A stretch of 64,000 nucleotides of DNA from Actinomadura spongiicola (GCF_003432485.1 NZ_QVNQ01000012.1:150769-214768), one strand, 5' to 3'. Shown: positions 41,910 to 51,292, counted from the stretch's first letter. Notes: generated by a model not told the origin, from the letters alone. Numbers and translations: made by a program.

Positions 41910-41915
41910 TAGGCT
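41910..41915 (+). promoter_or_regulatory. -10 element for the KimA-like permease
   Basis: TAGGCT eight bases before the GTG at 41924, no ribosome site between; probably a leaderless transcript. No structured leader such as a ydaO riboswitch is seen. Confidence 0.5.
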
Positions 41916-41923
41916 CTCCTCTC

Positions 41924-43957
41924 GTGTCGAAGGTTCCGAACCTTACGAAGCGGCTGCTCGTCGGGCGGGCGCTGAGCAGCTCCCAGCAGCACGAACAGCT
42001 TCTCAAGAAGCGCATCGCGCTACCGGTCTTCGCCAGCGACGCCCTGTCGTCGGTCGCGTACGCCCCGCAGGAGATCCTTCTCGCGCTCGGAGCGGGCGGC
42101 CTGGTGATGTACCACTACACCCCCTGGGTCGCGGCGGCCGTGGTGGTGATCCTGCTGACGGTGGTCGCCTCGTACCGGCAGAACGTCCGGGCCTACCAGA
42201 GCGGCGGCGGCGACTTCGAGGTCGCCACCGAGAACCTCGGCGGCAACTGGGGCGTGGTCGTCGCGAGCGCGCTGCTGGTCGACTACGTCCTCACGGTCGC
42301 GGTGTCGGTGTCGTCGGGGGTGGAGAACCTCGGGGCGCTGCTGGGCTTCATGCGGCCGCACGAGGTCGCCGTCGCGATCGGCATCGTGGCGCTGCTCACC
42401 ATCGGCAACCTGCGCGGGATCAAAGAGGCCGGCGTCGCGTTCGCGATCCCGACCTACCTGTTCATGTTCGCGGTCCTCAGCATGCTGCTGTGGGGGGTGG
42501 TCCGGCTGGTCGCCGGCACCGACCTGGAGGCCGAGACGGCGGGCTACGAGGTCCGCGGCGACGAGACCGACGTCGCCGGGTTCGCGCTGGTCTTCCTCCT
42601 GCTGCGGGCGTTCTCGTCCGGCTGCGCCGCCCTCACCGGGGTCGAGGCGATCAGCAACGGCGTGCCCGCGTTCCGCAAGCCGAAGGGCGAGAACGCCGCG
42701 AAGACGCTGCTGGCGCTGGGGCTCGTCGCCATGACGCTGTTCGGCGGCGTCACCGCGTTCGCCTACATCACCGACGCCAGGTTCGCCGAACCCGACCACG
42801 GCAGTCAGTTGATCGACCCCGAGACGGGACGGGCCGTCGAGCACGCCGACCCGGTGGTCGCGCAGGTCGCGCACACGGTGTTCAGCAACTTCGAGCCGGG
42901 CTTCGCGCTCGTCACCGCGATGACCGCGCTGATCCTGTTCCTGGCCGCCAACACCGCCTACAACGGGTTCCCGGTGCTGGGATCGGTGCTCGCGCAGAAC
43001 CGCTACCTGCCGCGGCAGCTCCACACCCGCGGCGACCGGCTCGCCTACAGCAACGGCATCATCATCCTCGCCACCATGGCCGGGCTGCTGATCTACGCCT
43101 ATGACGCGTCCGTCAGCCGGCTGATCCCGCTGTACACGGTCGGCGTGTTCGTGTCGTTCACCGTCAGCCAGGTCGGCATGGTCCGGCACTGGAACCGGCT
43201 GCTGGCCGCCGAGCCCGACGCGGCGCAGCGCCGCCGGATGAAGACCTCCCGCGGCATCAACGCGTTCGGCGCCACCCTCACCGGCGTCGTCCTGGTCGTG
43301 GTGCTGATCACCAAGTTCGCCCTCGGCGCCTACATCGTGTGCATCGCGATGCCGGTGCTGTTCCTGCTGATGAAGGGCATCAGGCGGCACTACGACCGGG
43401 TCGCCGACGAGCTGGTGCCGTCCGGGGAGGAACTCGCGCTGCCCGCCCGCAACCACGGCATCGTGCTCGTCTCTAAGATCCACAAGCCGACGTTGCGGGC
43501 GCTGGCCTATGCCCGCGCGACCCGTCCGTCCACGCTGGAGGCGGTGACGGTCGCGGTGGACGCGGCGGAGTCCCAGCGGCTCCAGGCGGAATGGGACGCC
43601 CTCGACGTCCCCGTTCCGCTGAAAATCCTCGACTCCCCTTACCGGGAGATCACCCGGCCCGTCCTCTCCTACGTCAAGAACGTCCGGCGCAGGAGCCCCC
43701 GCGACGTCGTCACCGTGTTCATCCCCGAGTACGTCGTCGGCCACTGGTGGGAACAGCTCCTGCACAACCAGAGCGCCCTGCGGCTCAAGGGACGGCTGCT
43801 GTTCCAGCCGGGCGTCATGGTCACGAGCGTCGCGTGGCAGTTGCAGTCGTCCGACCGGCTGAAGGGACGGGTCGAACCGCCCGGACCCGGCTCGTCCAGG
43901 CGCCCGCCGCGGACCGGGGCGCCTCCCGGTGCGGGTAGTGTTTCGGAACGTGACTGA
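41924..43957 (+). CDS. KimA-like APC-family potassium permease
   Basis: A 677-aa APC-superfamily transporter. It aligns by eye with Bacillus subtilis KimA (YdaO) along its length: VFASDALSSVAYAPQEILLA in the first helix, LLVDYVLTVAVSVSSGVENL, SSGCAALTGVEAISNGVPAF, LAANTAYNGFPVLGSVLAQN, RGDRLAYSNGIIIL, then a cytoplasmic USP-like domain ending HNQSALRLKGRLLFQPGVM. KimA is a high-affinity K+/H+ symporter and the key Asp/Tyr/Thr/Glu residues are conserved. Divergent TrkA genes support a potassium role. The last 25 residues overlap the next gene. General APC amino-acid permease is the fallback. Confidence 0.85.
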   Translation: MSKVPNLTKRLLVGRALSSSQQHEQLLKKRIALPVFASDALSSVAYAPQEILLALGAGGLVMYHYTPWVAAAVVVILLTVVASYRQNVRAYQSGGGDFEVATENLGGNWGVVVASALLVDYVLTVAVSVSSGVENLGALLGFMRPHEVAVAIGIVALLTIGNLRGIKEAGVAFAIPTYLFMFAVLSMLLWGVVRLVAGTDLEAETAGYEVRGDETDVAGFALVFLLLRAFSSGCAALTGVEAISNGVPAFRKPKGENAAKTLLALGLVAMTLFGGVTAFAYITDARFAEPDHGSQLIDPETGRAVEHADPVVAQVAHTVFSNFEPGFALVTAMTALILFLAANTAYNGFPVLGSVLAQNRYLPRQLHTRGDRLAYSNGIIILATMAGLLIYAYDASVSRLIPLYTVGVFVSFTVSQVGMVRHWNRLLAAEPDAAQRRRMKTSRGINAFGATLTGVVLVVVLITKFALGAYIVCIAMPVLFLLMKGIRRHYDRVADELVPSGEELALPARNHGIVLVSKIHKPTLRALAYARATRPSTLEAVTVAVDAAESQRLQAEWDALDVPVPLKILDSPYREITRPVLSYVKNVRRRSPRDVVTVFIPEYVVGHWWEQLLHNQSALRLKGRLLFQPGVMVTSVAWQLQSSDRLKGRVEPPGPGSSRRPPRTGAPPGAGSVSERD

Positions 43958-45287
43958 CCTCGAACCCGACGTCCTCGACCTGGAGGTCGGCAACGTCGCC
44001 AACGGCGGATTCTGCGTCGCCCGGCACGAGGGCCGCGTGGTGTTCGTCCGGCACGCCCTGCCCGGCGAGCGGGTCCGGGCCCGCGTCACCGAACGCGCCA
44101 GGAACTTCCTCCGCGCCGACGCCGTGGAGATCGTCGAGGCGTCCCCCGACCGGGTGGAACCGCCGTGCCCGTTCGCGGGCCCCGGACGCTGCGGCGGCTG
44201 CGACTGGCAGCACGCCGCCCTGCCCGCGCAGCGCGCCCTCAAGGCCGCCGTCGTGGAGGAGCAGTTGCGGCGGCTCGCCGGGATCGAGCGCACGGTGATC
44301 GTCGAGGAGGTCCCGTATCCGGTGGAGTCGGACGTGGCGCCGCCGCCGGGCCTCGGCTGGCGCACCCGCGTGCAGTTCACCGTCTCCGGCGGCGCCGTCG
44401 GGCTGCGCCGCCACCGCTCCCACGACATCGAACCCGTCGACGAGTGCCTGATCGCCCACCCGGGCGTGGAGCTGATGGGCATCGAACGCAAACGCTGGCC
44501 GGGCGCGTCCGGGGTCGAGGGCATCGTGTCCGCGACCACCGGCGACCGCGTCGTCGTCCTGCGTGGCCGTGACCGCCGCAAGATCCGGGTGCCCCGCCTG
44601 GACGTGCCGGTCCGGCTCGTCCGCGGCAAACCCGAACCCGGCGCCGGGCTCCCCTACGTCCGCGAGGAGGTGGCGGGACGCCTGTACCAGGTGAGCGGTA
44701 GCGGTTTCTGGCAGGTCCACCCGGGTGCCGCGGAACTCCTCGCCGGCGCCGTCGTCGACGCCCTGGAACCAAAACCGGGCGACATCGCGCTCGACCTGTA
44801 CTGCGGCGCGGGCCTGTTCGCCGGGGTCCTCGCCGACCGGGTCGGGCCGGACGGCCTCGTCGTCGGCGTCGAGTCCGACGGGCAGGCGGTCCGCGACGCC
44901 CGGTTCAACCTGCGCGACCTGCCGCAGGTTGCCATCGAGCGCGGCGCCGTCGAGGAGGTCGTCGGCGACCTGGAGTTCGGCCGCGCCTCCGGCGGGTCCC
45001 GGGCGCAGAACAAGCGCGGCGGCGGCCACCAGGGCGGCGAGCGCGTCGGCGGCGCCGACGTCGTCGTCCTCGACCCGCCCCGCGCCGGCGCCGGACGCGA
45101 CGTCGTCCGGCATGTCGCCCGCCTCGCCGGCCGCAAGATCGCCTACGTGTCCTGCGACCCCGCCACCCTGGCCCGCGACCTGGCGTACTTCGGCGAGCGC
45201 GGGTGGACGCTGGAGACCCTCCGCGCGTTCGACGCCTTCCCCATGACCCACCACGTGGAGTGCCTCGCGACGCTCGTACGCGGCTGA
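43950..45287 (+). CDS. TrmA/RumA-type RNA (uracil-5-)methyltransferase with TRAM domain
   Basis: A 445-aa SAM-dependent methyltransferase. Order: TRAM domain (about 5-60, NVANGGFCVARHEGRVVFVR), a Cys-rich CPFAGPGRCGGCDWQH that binds [4Fe-4S] in RumA-type enzymes, an RNA-binding middle, SAM motif DLYCGAGLFAGVLAD, and the catalytic SCDPATLARDL cysteine region. An inserted Gly/Arg-rich loop (about 348-372) is unusual. Target uracil in tRNA or rRNA unknown. TAGTGT (43936-43941) then GTG 43950 suggests leaderless start; GTG 43929 would add seven residues. Starts inside the end of the permease gene. Confidence 0.9.
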   Translation: MTDLEPDVLDLEVGNVANGGFCVARHEGRVVFVRHALPGERVRARVTERARNFLRADAVEIVEASPDRVEPPCPFAGPGRCGGCDWQHAALPAQRALKAAVVEEQLRRLAGIERTVIVEEVPYPVESDVAPPPGLGWRTRVQFTVSGGAVGLRRHRSHDIEPVDECLIAHPGVELMGIERKRWPGASGVEGIVSATTGDRVVVLRGRDRRKIRVPRLDVPVRLVRGKPEPGAGLPYVREEVAGRLYQVSGSGFWQVHPGAAELLAGAVVDALEPKPGDIALDLYCGAGLFAGVLADRVGPDGLVVGVESDGQAVRDARFNLRDLPQVAIERGAVEEVVGDLEFGRASGGSRAQNKRGGGHQGGERVGGADVVVLDPPRAGAGRDVVRHVARLAGRKIAYVSCDPATLARDLAYFGERGWTLETLRAFDAFPMTHHVECLATLVRG

Positions 45288-45338
45288 TCCACGCCGGGAC
45301 CAGCGAAATGCGGTTGCGCCGGGACATAGCGTGGAAGG

Positions 45339-46523
45339 GTGATCGAGCTCAGAGAGATTCCCGAAGGCGATGTCGACCGGATGGTCGACCTCGCCGGAGT
45401 GGTGTTCCACAACCGGGTCGAGAAGTCCGAGTACGAGAACGAGACGTGGCTGCCGCGGCGGGCCGAGCGCACCGGCGCCTACGACGGTAAGGATCTGGTC
45501 GGGCAACTCGCGGCCTTTCCCGCGCGCCTCGCCGTACCTGGAGCGGTCCTCGACTGCTCCGCGGTCACGCTCGTCGGGGTGCTGCCCACCCATCGTCGCC
45601 GCGGTGTGCTCACGTCCATGATGGACCGGATGCACGCGGACGCGGCCGCCGCGGGACGCCCGGTCGCCGCGCTGTGGGCGTCGCAGGGCGCCATCTACGG
45701 GCGGTACGGCTTCGGTCTGGCGACCCGCGCGATCGACCTGGAGGTCGACTCGTCCCGGGAGCTTAAGCTGCGCACCGAGCCCGATTCGGCGCCGCTGCGG
45801 CTGCTCGACACCGCGTCCGCCCCGGAGGTCCTCGACCCGATTTACACCCGTGCGCTGTCGACGCGTCCGGGCAGTCTGCTCCGCGAGCCCGAATGGTGGT
45901 CGCGGTTCGTCCTCCCCCCGACCGACCGGGAGGCCCCCGGCTTCACCGAGCCGCGCGTCGTCGCCCATCCCGCCGGATACGCCGTGTACCGCACCAACGC
46001 GGAGCGGACGGTCCGGGTCGACGAGCTCTTCGCCGAGACGCCGCGGGTCGAGGCCGCGCTCTGGCGGTACCTCGCCTCGATCGACCTGACGTCCCGTATC
46101 CAGGCACCCGGCCGGCCGGTGGACGACCTGCTCCCGCACATGGCCGTCGACCCCGACCAGGTGTCCGTCAAGGGCGACTGGGGCGCCCTCTGGCTCCGGC
46201 TCGTCGACATGCCGACCGCGTTGCGGTCCCGTTCCTGGGCTACCGACGACACGTTCGTGCTGGAGGTCGGCGACCCGCGCGTCCCGGCGAACGAGGGACG
46301 GTGGCGGCTGCGGGTCGGTGCCGCACCGGCCTGCGACCGGACGACGGAGCCACCGGACCTGACCCTGTCGGCCTCCGACCTCGCCGCCGTCTACCTGGGC
46401 GGCATGCCGGTGACCACGCTGGTCCGGGTCGGCGCGGTGACCGAGCACACGCCGGAGGCCGCCGTCCGCCTGGACGCGGCCCTCGCCGTGCCGTTCGCGC
46501 CGTACATCGCCGACGACTTCTGA
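45339..46523 (+). CDS. Eis-like GNAT N-acetyltransferase
   Basis: A 394-aa acetyltransferase of the Eis family: first GNAT domain with VGVLPTHRRRGVLTSMMD as acetyl-CoA loop, second GNAT-like half, and C-terminal SCP2-like domain ending IADDF, where the terminal carboxylate is catalytic in mycobacterial Eis. Eis acetylates aminoglycosides at several positions and other amines. TAGCGT ends six bases before the GTG, so leaderless. Free-standing gene. Confidence 0.85.
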   Translation: MIELREIPEGDVDRMVDLAGVVFHNRVEKSEYENETWLPRRAERTGAYDGKDLVGQLAAFPARLAVPGAVLDCSAVTLVGVLPTHRRRGVLTSMMDRMHADAAAAGRPVAALWASQGAIYGRYGFGLATRAIDLEVDSSRELKLRTEPDSAPLRLLDTASAPEVLDPIYTRALSTRPGSLLREPEWWSRFVLPPTDREAPGFTEPRVVAHPAGYAVYRTNAERTVRVDELFAETPRVEAALWRYLASIDLTSRIQAPGRPVDDLLPHMAVDPDQVSVKGDWGALWLRLVDMPTALRSRSWATDDTFVLEVGDPRVPANEGRWRLRVGAAPACDRTTEPPDLTLSASDLAAVYLGGMPVTTLVRVGAVTEHTPEAAVRLDAALAVPFAPYIADDF

Positions 46524-46643
46524 CGCGCCCGCGCGCCGGGGATCTTTGCCGGGGTTTGAGGCATGGTTAGGGCCGGTGAGCGGAACCGGTCGTGAGAATG
46601 AGATCCAAGATCGTTACCGTGCCGCGGCCGGACGATCGAGGAC

Positions 46644-46671
46644 CCTTCACCACGAGGCCTTCACCACGAGG
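46644..46671. repeat. 14-bp tandem duplication
   Basis: CCTTCACCACGAGG occurs twice in tandem in the 176-bp gap between the Eis-like gene and the glycosyltransferase. This gap has low third-position GC in every frame, marking it as non-coding. Confidence 0.85.
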
Positions 46672-46699
46672 ACCGGAAGTCGCCTGCCATGTCCCCGCC

Positions 46700-49033
46700 A
46701 TGTCCCGCGTAGCCTGCGCGCCACCGGCACGGGCCGTCGTCCACGACGGTGTCGCGGTCGTCATGCCCGCCTACCGTGAGGCGGCCAACCTGGCGTCCAC
46801 CGTGGAGGACTTCCTCGTCACGCTGGACGCCGCGGGACACGACCACCGGATCGTGATCGTCGACGACGGCAGCCCCGACGCGACCGGCGAGATCATGGAC
46901 GAGCTGGCCGCGCGGTACCCGGACCGGATCATCGGCGTCCGCCACGCCGTGAACCGCGGGTACGGCGCGGCCGTCCGGACCGGGATCACCGCCGCGCTGG
47001 AACGTACCAACCTGCGGTGGCTGCTCCTGACCGACTCCGACGGCCAGTACAAGGCCGCCGACCTCCTCGCGCTGCTGCGCCTCCGGCGGGAGCAGCGCGC
47101 CGACGGCGTGATCGGGTACCGCCTCCACCGCGCCGACTCGCCCGCCCGCCGCCTCAACGGGCATCTGTGGACGGTGGCGAACCGCCTGCTGCTCGGCACC
47201 CGCAGCCGGGACGTCGACTGCGCCTACAAGTTGCTCGACCGGCGACTGCTCGACGATCTGCGGCTGGTGGGCGAGGCGGCCGCCATCGACCCGGAACTGC
47301 TCGCCAAGATCCAGCGGCGCGGAGCCCGGATCGTCGAGCATCCCGTCGACCACCATCCCCGCGAGCACGGCCGTCCCACCGGCGCCTCGCCGTGGGTGAT
47401 CGCCAGGTCCCTGGTGAGCATCCTCGGCGTCTACCGGAACCTGATCGCCGAGGGCCACCGGTGGCGCGCGGCGCGGTGGCTCGTGCGGCCCCGGGATCCG
47501 GTGCTCGCCCTGGTGACGCTCGCGGCGGTGGTCCTGTCGGCCGTCGCGTTCGCGCACCACCTTCGGCACGGCACCGTGCTGGCCTACGCCGACTCGCTGT
47601 CGCACCTGCTGATCACGCGCCGGGTGATCGACGGGCCCACCGCGGGCGCGGCGCAGCTCGGCGGGGTGTGGCTGCCGCTGTCGCATCTGCTGTCGCTGCC
47701 GTTCGCCTGGAACGACGTCCTGTTCTACTCCGGCTTCGCGGGCGCGGCGGTCTCGATGGCCGCCTACGTGGTGACGGTCCGGTACGTCTATCTGATCGCG
47801 GCGCGGATGGCGGCGGACCGGACGGACGGTGCCGGAGACCGGGTCGCGGGCGCCGCGGCCGCCGGGCTGTTCGCCCTCAACGCCAACGTGCTCTACCTCC
47901 AGAGCACCCCGATGACCGAACTGCTGCTCTTCGCGTGCGTCGCCGCGGCCGTCCACCATCTCCAGGCATGGTGCCGGACCGGACGGTACGAGCAGTTGGC
48001 GATGGTGTCGTGCGCGACGGTCCTGGCCACGCTGACCCGCTACGAGGGCTGGGTGCTCGCCGTCGCGGTGACCGCCGTCGTGGCCTATGTGTCGGCGCGC
48101 CGCTGGAGGAGCTACGCCCGGGTGGAGGCGCATCTCGTCTTCTTCGGGGTGGCGGCGTTCAGCGGTGTCGTCGGCTGGGTCGGCTGGAGCTACGTGATCT
48201 TCGGGGATCCGCTGTACTGGTACTCCGGCGAGTACGCCGACCCGTCCCTGTGGGCACTGTCCGGCGACCGGAACATCGGCGCCGCGGGCGTCTCGTCACG
48301 GACGTACGCGCTGGCGATGGTCCATGACCTCGGCTGGGTCACGCCGGCCGTGGCCGCCGCCGGGCTGCTCGTCCACGGATGGCGCGAGCGGGCGCGGCCG
48401 GTGTCCGTCGCCCCCTACACCCTGCTGGTCTTCCTTCCGTTCTTCGTCTACGCGCTGTACTCGGGGCAGCGTCCGCTGCACGTCCCGGAGATCCACGGGG
48501 GCTCCTACAACGTGCGGTTCGCCCTCGTCATGATTCTGGCGGCGTCCGTCTTCGCCGGGTATCTGGTGTCGTTGGCGCCGCGCGGGACACTGCCCCGGAC
48601 CTGCCTCCGGACGGCCGTCGCGGCCGCCGCGGTCGCCACGGTGCTCGCGGTTCCCGGGACCGCGACCGTCGCCGAACCCCTGAGCTGGAACGCCGAACGG
48701 CAGGGACGGGCGGTCCGGGACGGCGCGGCGTGGCTGCGCCGCCACTACGACGGCGGCACCGTCCTGATGGAGAACTACGGCAACGAGCCCGTCGTCTTCC
48801 ACGCCCAGATCCCGATCGGGCGGATCGTGTACGAGGGCAGCTTCGGGCTGTGGCGCAGGGCGCTCACCGACCCGGCGGGCGGCGGGATCCGCTGGATCTA
48901 CGCGCGGACCGTCCCGAACCTGCCCGACGAGACCTGGCGGACCCTCCGCGACACGCCCGCCCTCACCCGCCACTACACCCTCGTCTACCGCGACGCCGTG
49001 CAGCGCGTCTACCGCCGAACGGACCCTCGATGA
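46700..49033 (+). CDS. Family-2 glycosyltransferase fused to multi-helix membrane domain
   Basis: A 777-aa fusion. N-terminal GT2 domain (about 15-240): VVMPAYREAANL, VIVDDGSPDATGE, NRGYGAAVRTGI, LTDSDGQYKAADL (DxD region), as in polyprenyl-phosphate mannosyl or glucosyl transferases. Then about ten hydrophobic helices (about 275-680) and a soluble end (about 690-777). The membrane part resembles GT-C proteins. This suggests one protein that both makes and uses a lipid-linked sugar. ATG 46700 is chosen because sequence before it has non-coding base use; GTG 46592 is an alternative. Overlaps the next gene by four bases. Confidence 0.8.
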   Translation: MSRVACAPPARAVVHDGVAVVMPAYREAANLASTVEDFLVTLDAAGHDHRIVIVDDGSPDATGEIMDELAARYPDRIIGVRHAVNRGYGAAVRTGITAALERTNLRWLLLTDSDGQYKAADLLALLRLRREQRADGVIGYRLHRADSPARRLNGHLWTVANRLLLGTRSRDVDCAYKLLDRRLLDDLRLVGEAAAIDPELLAKIQRRGARIVEHPVDHHPREHGRPTGASPWVIARSLVSILGVYRNLIAEGHRWRAARWLVRPRDPVLALVTLAAVVLSAVAFAHHLRHGTVLAYADSLSHLLITRRVIDGPTAGAAQLGGVWLPLSHLLSLPFAWNDVLFYSGFAGAAVSMAAYVVTVRYVYLIAARMAADRTDGAGDRVAGAAAAGLFALNANVLYLQSTPMTELLLFACVAAAVHHLQAWCRTGRYEQLAMVSCATVLATLTRYEGWVLAVAVTAVVAYVSARRWRSYARVEAHLVFFGVAAFSGVVGWVGWSYVIFGDPLYWYSGEYADPSLWALSGDRNIGAAGVSSRTYALAMVHDLGWVTPAVAAAGLLVHGWRERARPVSVAPYTLLVFLPFFVYALYSGQRPLHVPEIHGGSYNVRFALVMILAASVFAGYLVSLAPRGTLPRTCLRTAVAAAAVATVLAVPGTATVAEPLSWNAERQGRAVRDGAAWLRRHYDGGTVLMENYGNEPVVFHAQIPIGRIVYEGSFGLWRRALTDPAGGGIRWIYARTVPNLPDETWRTLRDTPALTRHYTLVYRDAVQRVYRRTDPR

Positions 49034-50508
49034 CGCAGACGACGCAGGTGAAGGCCGCACCGGCGTCGTCCGGGCGGACCCACCCCATCGCGCCCCTGAC
49101 CGACGAGCTGAGCGCGCGGCGCCTGCTGAGCCGCGGTCAGGCGGTAGCGGGCGGAACGGTGTTGGCTGGGCTCGCGCTCGCGCTGATCGTCGACATCGTC
49201 GTCGAGTCCGGTCCGCCGTTCGCCTGGGGACAGGGCGTCGTCGCGCTGCTCACCGCCGCGTACATGCTGACGCTGCTGTTCCGGGCGGTCCTCGTCGCCG
49301 GGGCCTGGCGCTCCCCGGTGATCACGTTCGGGGACGGGGAACTCCACGGCCTGCCCGACGAGGAACTTCCGGACTACACCGTCCTCGTTCCGCTGCACCG
49401 GGAGGCGAACGTCCTGCCGCTTCTGCTGGACCGGCTCGGACGCCTGGACTATCCCGTCGACCGGCTCCAGATCCTGCTGCTGATCGAGGAGGACGACGAC
49501 GAGACCCGCGCCGCCCTGCCCGACCTCGACCCGCCGTTCGAGGTCGTGATCATCCCTCCGTCGCAGCCCCGCACCAAGCCGAAGGCGTGCGACATCGGCC
49601 TCGCGCGGGCCCGCGGCGAGTTCGTCGTCATCTACGACGCAGAGGACCGCCCCGACTGCGACCAGTTGCGCAAGGCCGTGCTGGCGTTCCGCTCCCTGCC
49701 CGACCGGACCGTCTGCGTCCAGGCGGAACTCCAGTACTGGAACCCGTGGACGAACTGGCTGACGCGATGTTTCGCGGCCGAGTACGCCACCAACTTCTGC
49801 CTGTGGCTGCGGAGCCTCGACCTGTACCGTCTGGCGATTCCGCTCGGCGGGACGTCCAACCACTTCCGCGCCGACGCCCTCGCCGACCTCGGCGGCTGGG
49901 ACCCCTACAACGTCACCGAGGACGCCGACCTCGGCATCCGCATCGCCCGCCGCGGCTGGGAGGTGCGGATGATGGCGTCGGTCACCGAGGAGGAGGCCAA
50001 CAGCCGCCTGGGGAACTGGATCCGGCAGCGGAGCCGCTGGATCAAGGGGTACATCCAGACGTGGCTCGTCCACACCCGGCACCCACTGCGCCTGTGGCGC
50101 GAACTCGGCACCAGACGCATCATCGCCTTCCACCTCACCATGGGGTTCTCGACGCTCACGACACTGGTCAACCCGTTCTTCTGGGCGCTGACCCTGGTCT
50201 ACGTCTGCACGGGCACCCGCCACGTCCAGGCCCTGTTCGCGGCGCCGACGCTCTACTGCGGGGTGACGGCCATGGTCGTCGGCAACCTGCTCGTCATGTA
50301 CTGCCTGATGGCGGGCTGCATGGAACGCGGCCTGTACCGCGCGGTGCGGGTCATGCTCACCGTCCCGCTGTACTGGGCGCTCATGAGCGTCGCCGCCTAC
50401 CGGGCCGTCTTCCAGCTCGTCCGGCCGAGCCGGCGCCATTTCTGGGAACTCACCGACCATGGCCTCGTCAGCCAAACTCCCGACCCGGACGCGTCCGCGC
50501 GGACCTGA
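49030..50508 (+). CDS. Processive membrane glycosyltransferase (GT2, XagB/cellulose-synthase-like)
   Basis: A 492-aa GT2 enzyme: two N-terminal helices (about 38-85), TVLVPLHREANVL, LLLIEEDDDET, VIYDAEDRPDCDQL (DxD), GTSNHFRADALADLGGWD, VTEDADLGIRIARRGWE, and RQRSRWIKGYIQT, the Q/RxxRW motif of processive synthases. Three or four C-terminal helices form the polymer channel. It is translationally coupled to the GT fusion upstream (ATGA). The two likely build an exopolysaccharide or glycolipid. Confidence 0.85.
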   Translation: MTQTTQVKAAPASSGRTHPIAPLTDELSARRLLSRGQAVAGGTVLAGLALALIVDIVVESGPPFAWGQGVVALLTAAYMLTLLFRAVLVAGAWRSPVITFGDGELHGLPDEELPDYTVLVPLHREANVLPLLLDRLGRLDYPVDRLQILLLIEEDDDETRAALPDLDPPFEVVIIPPSQPRTKPKACDIGLARARGEFVVIYDAEDRPDCDQLRKAVLAFRSLPDRTVCVQAELQYWNPWTNWLTRCFAAEYATNFCLWLRSLDLYRLAIPLGGTSNHFRADALADLGGWDPYNVTEDADLGIRIARRGWEVRMMASVTEEEANSRLGNWIRQRSRWIKGYIQTWLVHTRHPLRLWRELGTRRIIAFHLTMGFSTLTTLVNPFFWALTLVYVCTGTRHVQALFAAPTLYCGVTAMVVGNLLVMYCLMAGCMERGLYRAVRVMLTVPLYWALMSVAAYRAVFQLVRPSRRHFWELTDHGLVSQTPDPDASART

Positions 50509-50571
50509 CCCCGCACTGATCTTGTAGTGGCAGGATCGGTACCGGGCGCGTCGACGGCGAACGGAGCGGTT

Positions 50572-51072
50572 GTGAGCGATCTGGTGGAGTTCCTGCGGGC
50601 CAGGCTCTTCGAGGACGAGGACACCGCGCGGTGGGCGGCCGACTACCGGTCCCGTCCGAACGGCGGTCCCGACCTGTCGGGTTCGGAGCGATGGCAGTGG
50701 GTCGAGACGACCTCGGGCGAGCGGCTCCGTCTGGGACGTCGCCCGATGGACCACCTCCAACGGCCCGTCTCGCTGCGGAGCGTCAACGAGTACCCATGGC
50801 GGAGCCGCCCGGGGTACGGGCCGCACTTCGTCCTCGACGTCTCGTTCGTGAAGGAGGGCGTGGCGCTGCACGTGGCCCGCCATTCACCGGCGCGGGTGGT
50901 GGCGGAGGTGCGCGTGAAACGCCGCCTCCTCGACCTGCACTCGCGAATGAACGGGACGGGCGTCTGCGAAGCATGCGGCGAACACGTCCGCGAGGGCGGC
51001 TGTACCACCCTCCGCCTCCTGGCCACCCCATACGCCGACCACCCGGCATACCGAGCGACCTGGCGCGTCTAA
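50572..51072 (+). CDS. DUF6221 family protein
   Basis: A 166-aa protein with the DUF6221 outline: start VSDLVEFLRARLFEDEDTARWA, a middle HVARHSPARVVAEVRVKRRLLDLH, and the end RLLATPYADHPAYRATW. A CxxC (VCEACGEH) plus a later Cys suggests a metal site. These proteins are abundant in Streptomyces and relatives, often phage- or ICE-associated, function unknown. GTG 50572 chosen by family start. Confidence 0.8.
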   Translation: MSDLVEFLRARLFEDEDTARWAADYRSRPNGGPDLSGSERWQWVETTSGERLRLGRRPMDHLQRPVSLRSVNEYPWRSRPGYGPHFVLDVSFVKEGVALHVARHSPARVVAEVRVKRRLLDLHSRMNGTGVCEACGEHVREGGCTTLRLLATPYADHPAYRATWRV

Positions 51073-51117
51073 CCCGACGCCCCCACACCGGACGGTCACA
51101 AGCTGAGCGGCCGTGCG

Positions 51118-51285
51118 TCGCGGACACTGGACGGTCGGGCCCTGTGCCGGGCGGTCGCGGTGGTTGTGCGTCGGGAGCTCGGACGGTCGGGATGCGTACC
51201 GGATGGGTGCGTACCGGTACTCGAACGTGGCGTGGTCATGTGTCGCGGGCGCTGGACGGTCGAAGCCTAGGCCTGGGCGGTCGCG
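51118..51285. repeat. Degenerate 42-bp direct repeat
   Basis: Two imperfect copies, 51118-51159 and 51243-51285, both reading TCGCGG, then CTGGACGGTCG and ending GGGCGGTCGCG, about 125 bp apart. They lie in the 402-bp gap between DUF6221 and the HTH gene, next to the NRPS remnant, so a rearrangement scar is possible. Confidence 0.6.
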
Positions 51286-51292
51286 CATCGGA

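Noticed and set aside
41696..41923. c-di-AMP (ydaO-type) riboswitch upstream of the KimA-like permease
   Set aside because: No ydaO core elements visible and the -10 lies eight bases before the start codon, leaving no leader RNA.
42020..44629. 869-codon minus-strand frame opposite the KimA-like permease and RNA methyltransferase
   Set aside because: Antisense shadow; no recognisable domain, no ribosome site, and both plus-strand genes are well supported.
46592..46699. N-terminal extension of the glycosyltransferase from GTG 46592
   Set aside because: Third-position base use is non-coding-like and it contains a 14-bp tandem duplication; ATG 46700 leaves the GT2 domain intact.
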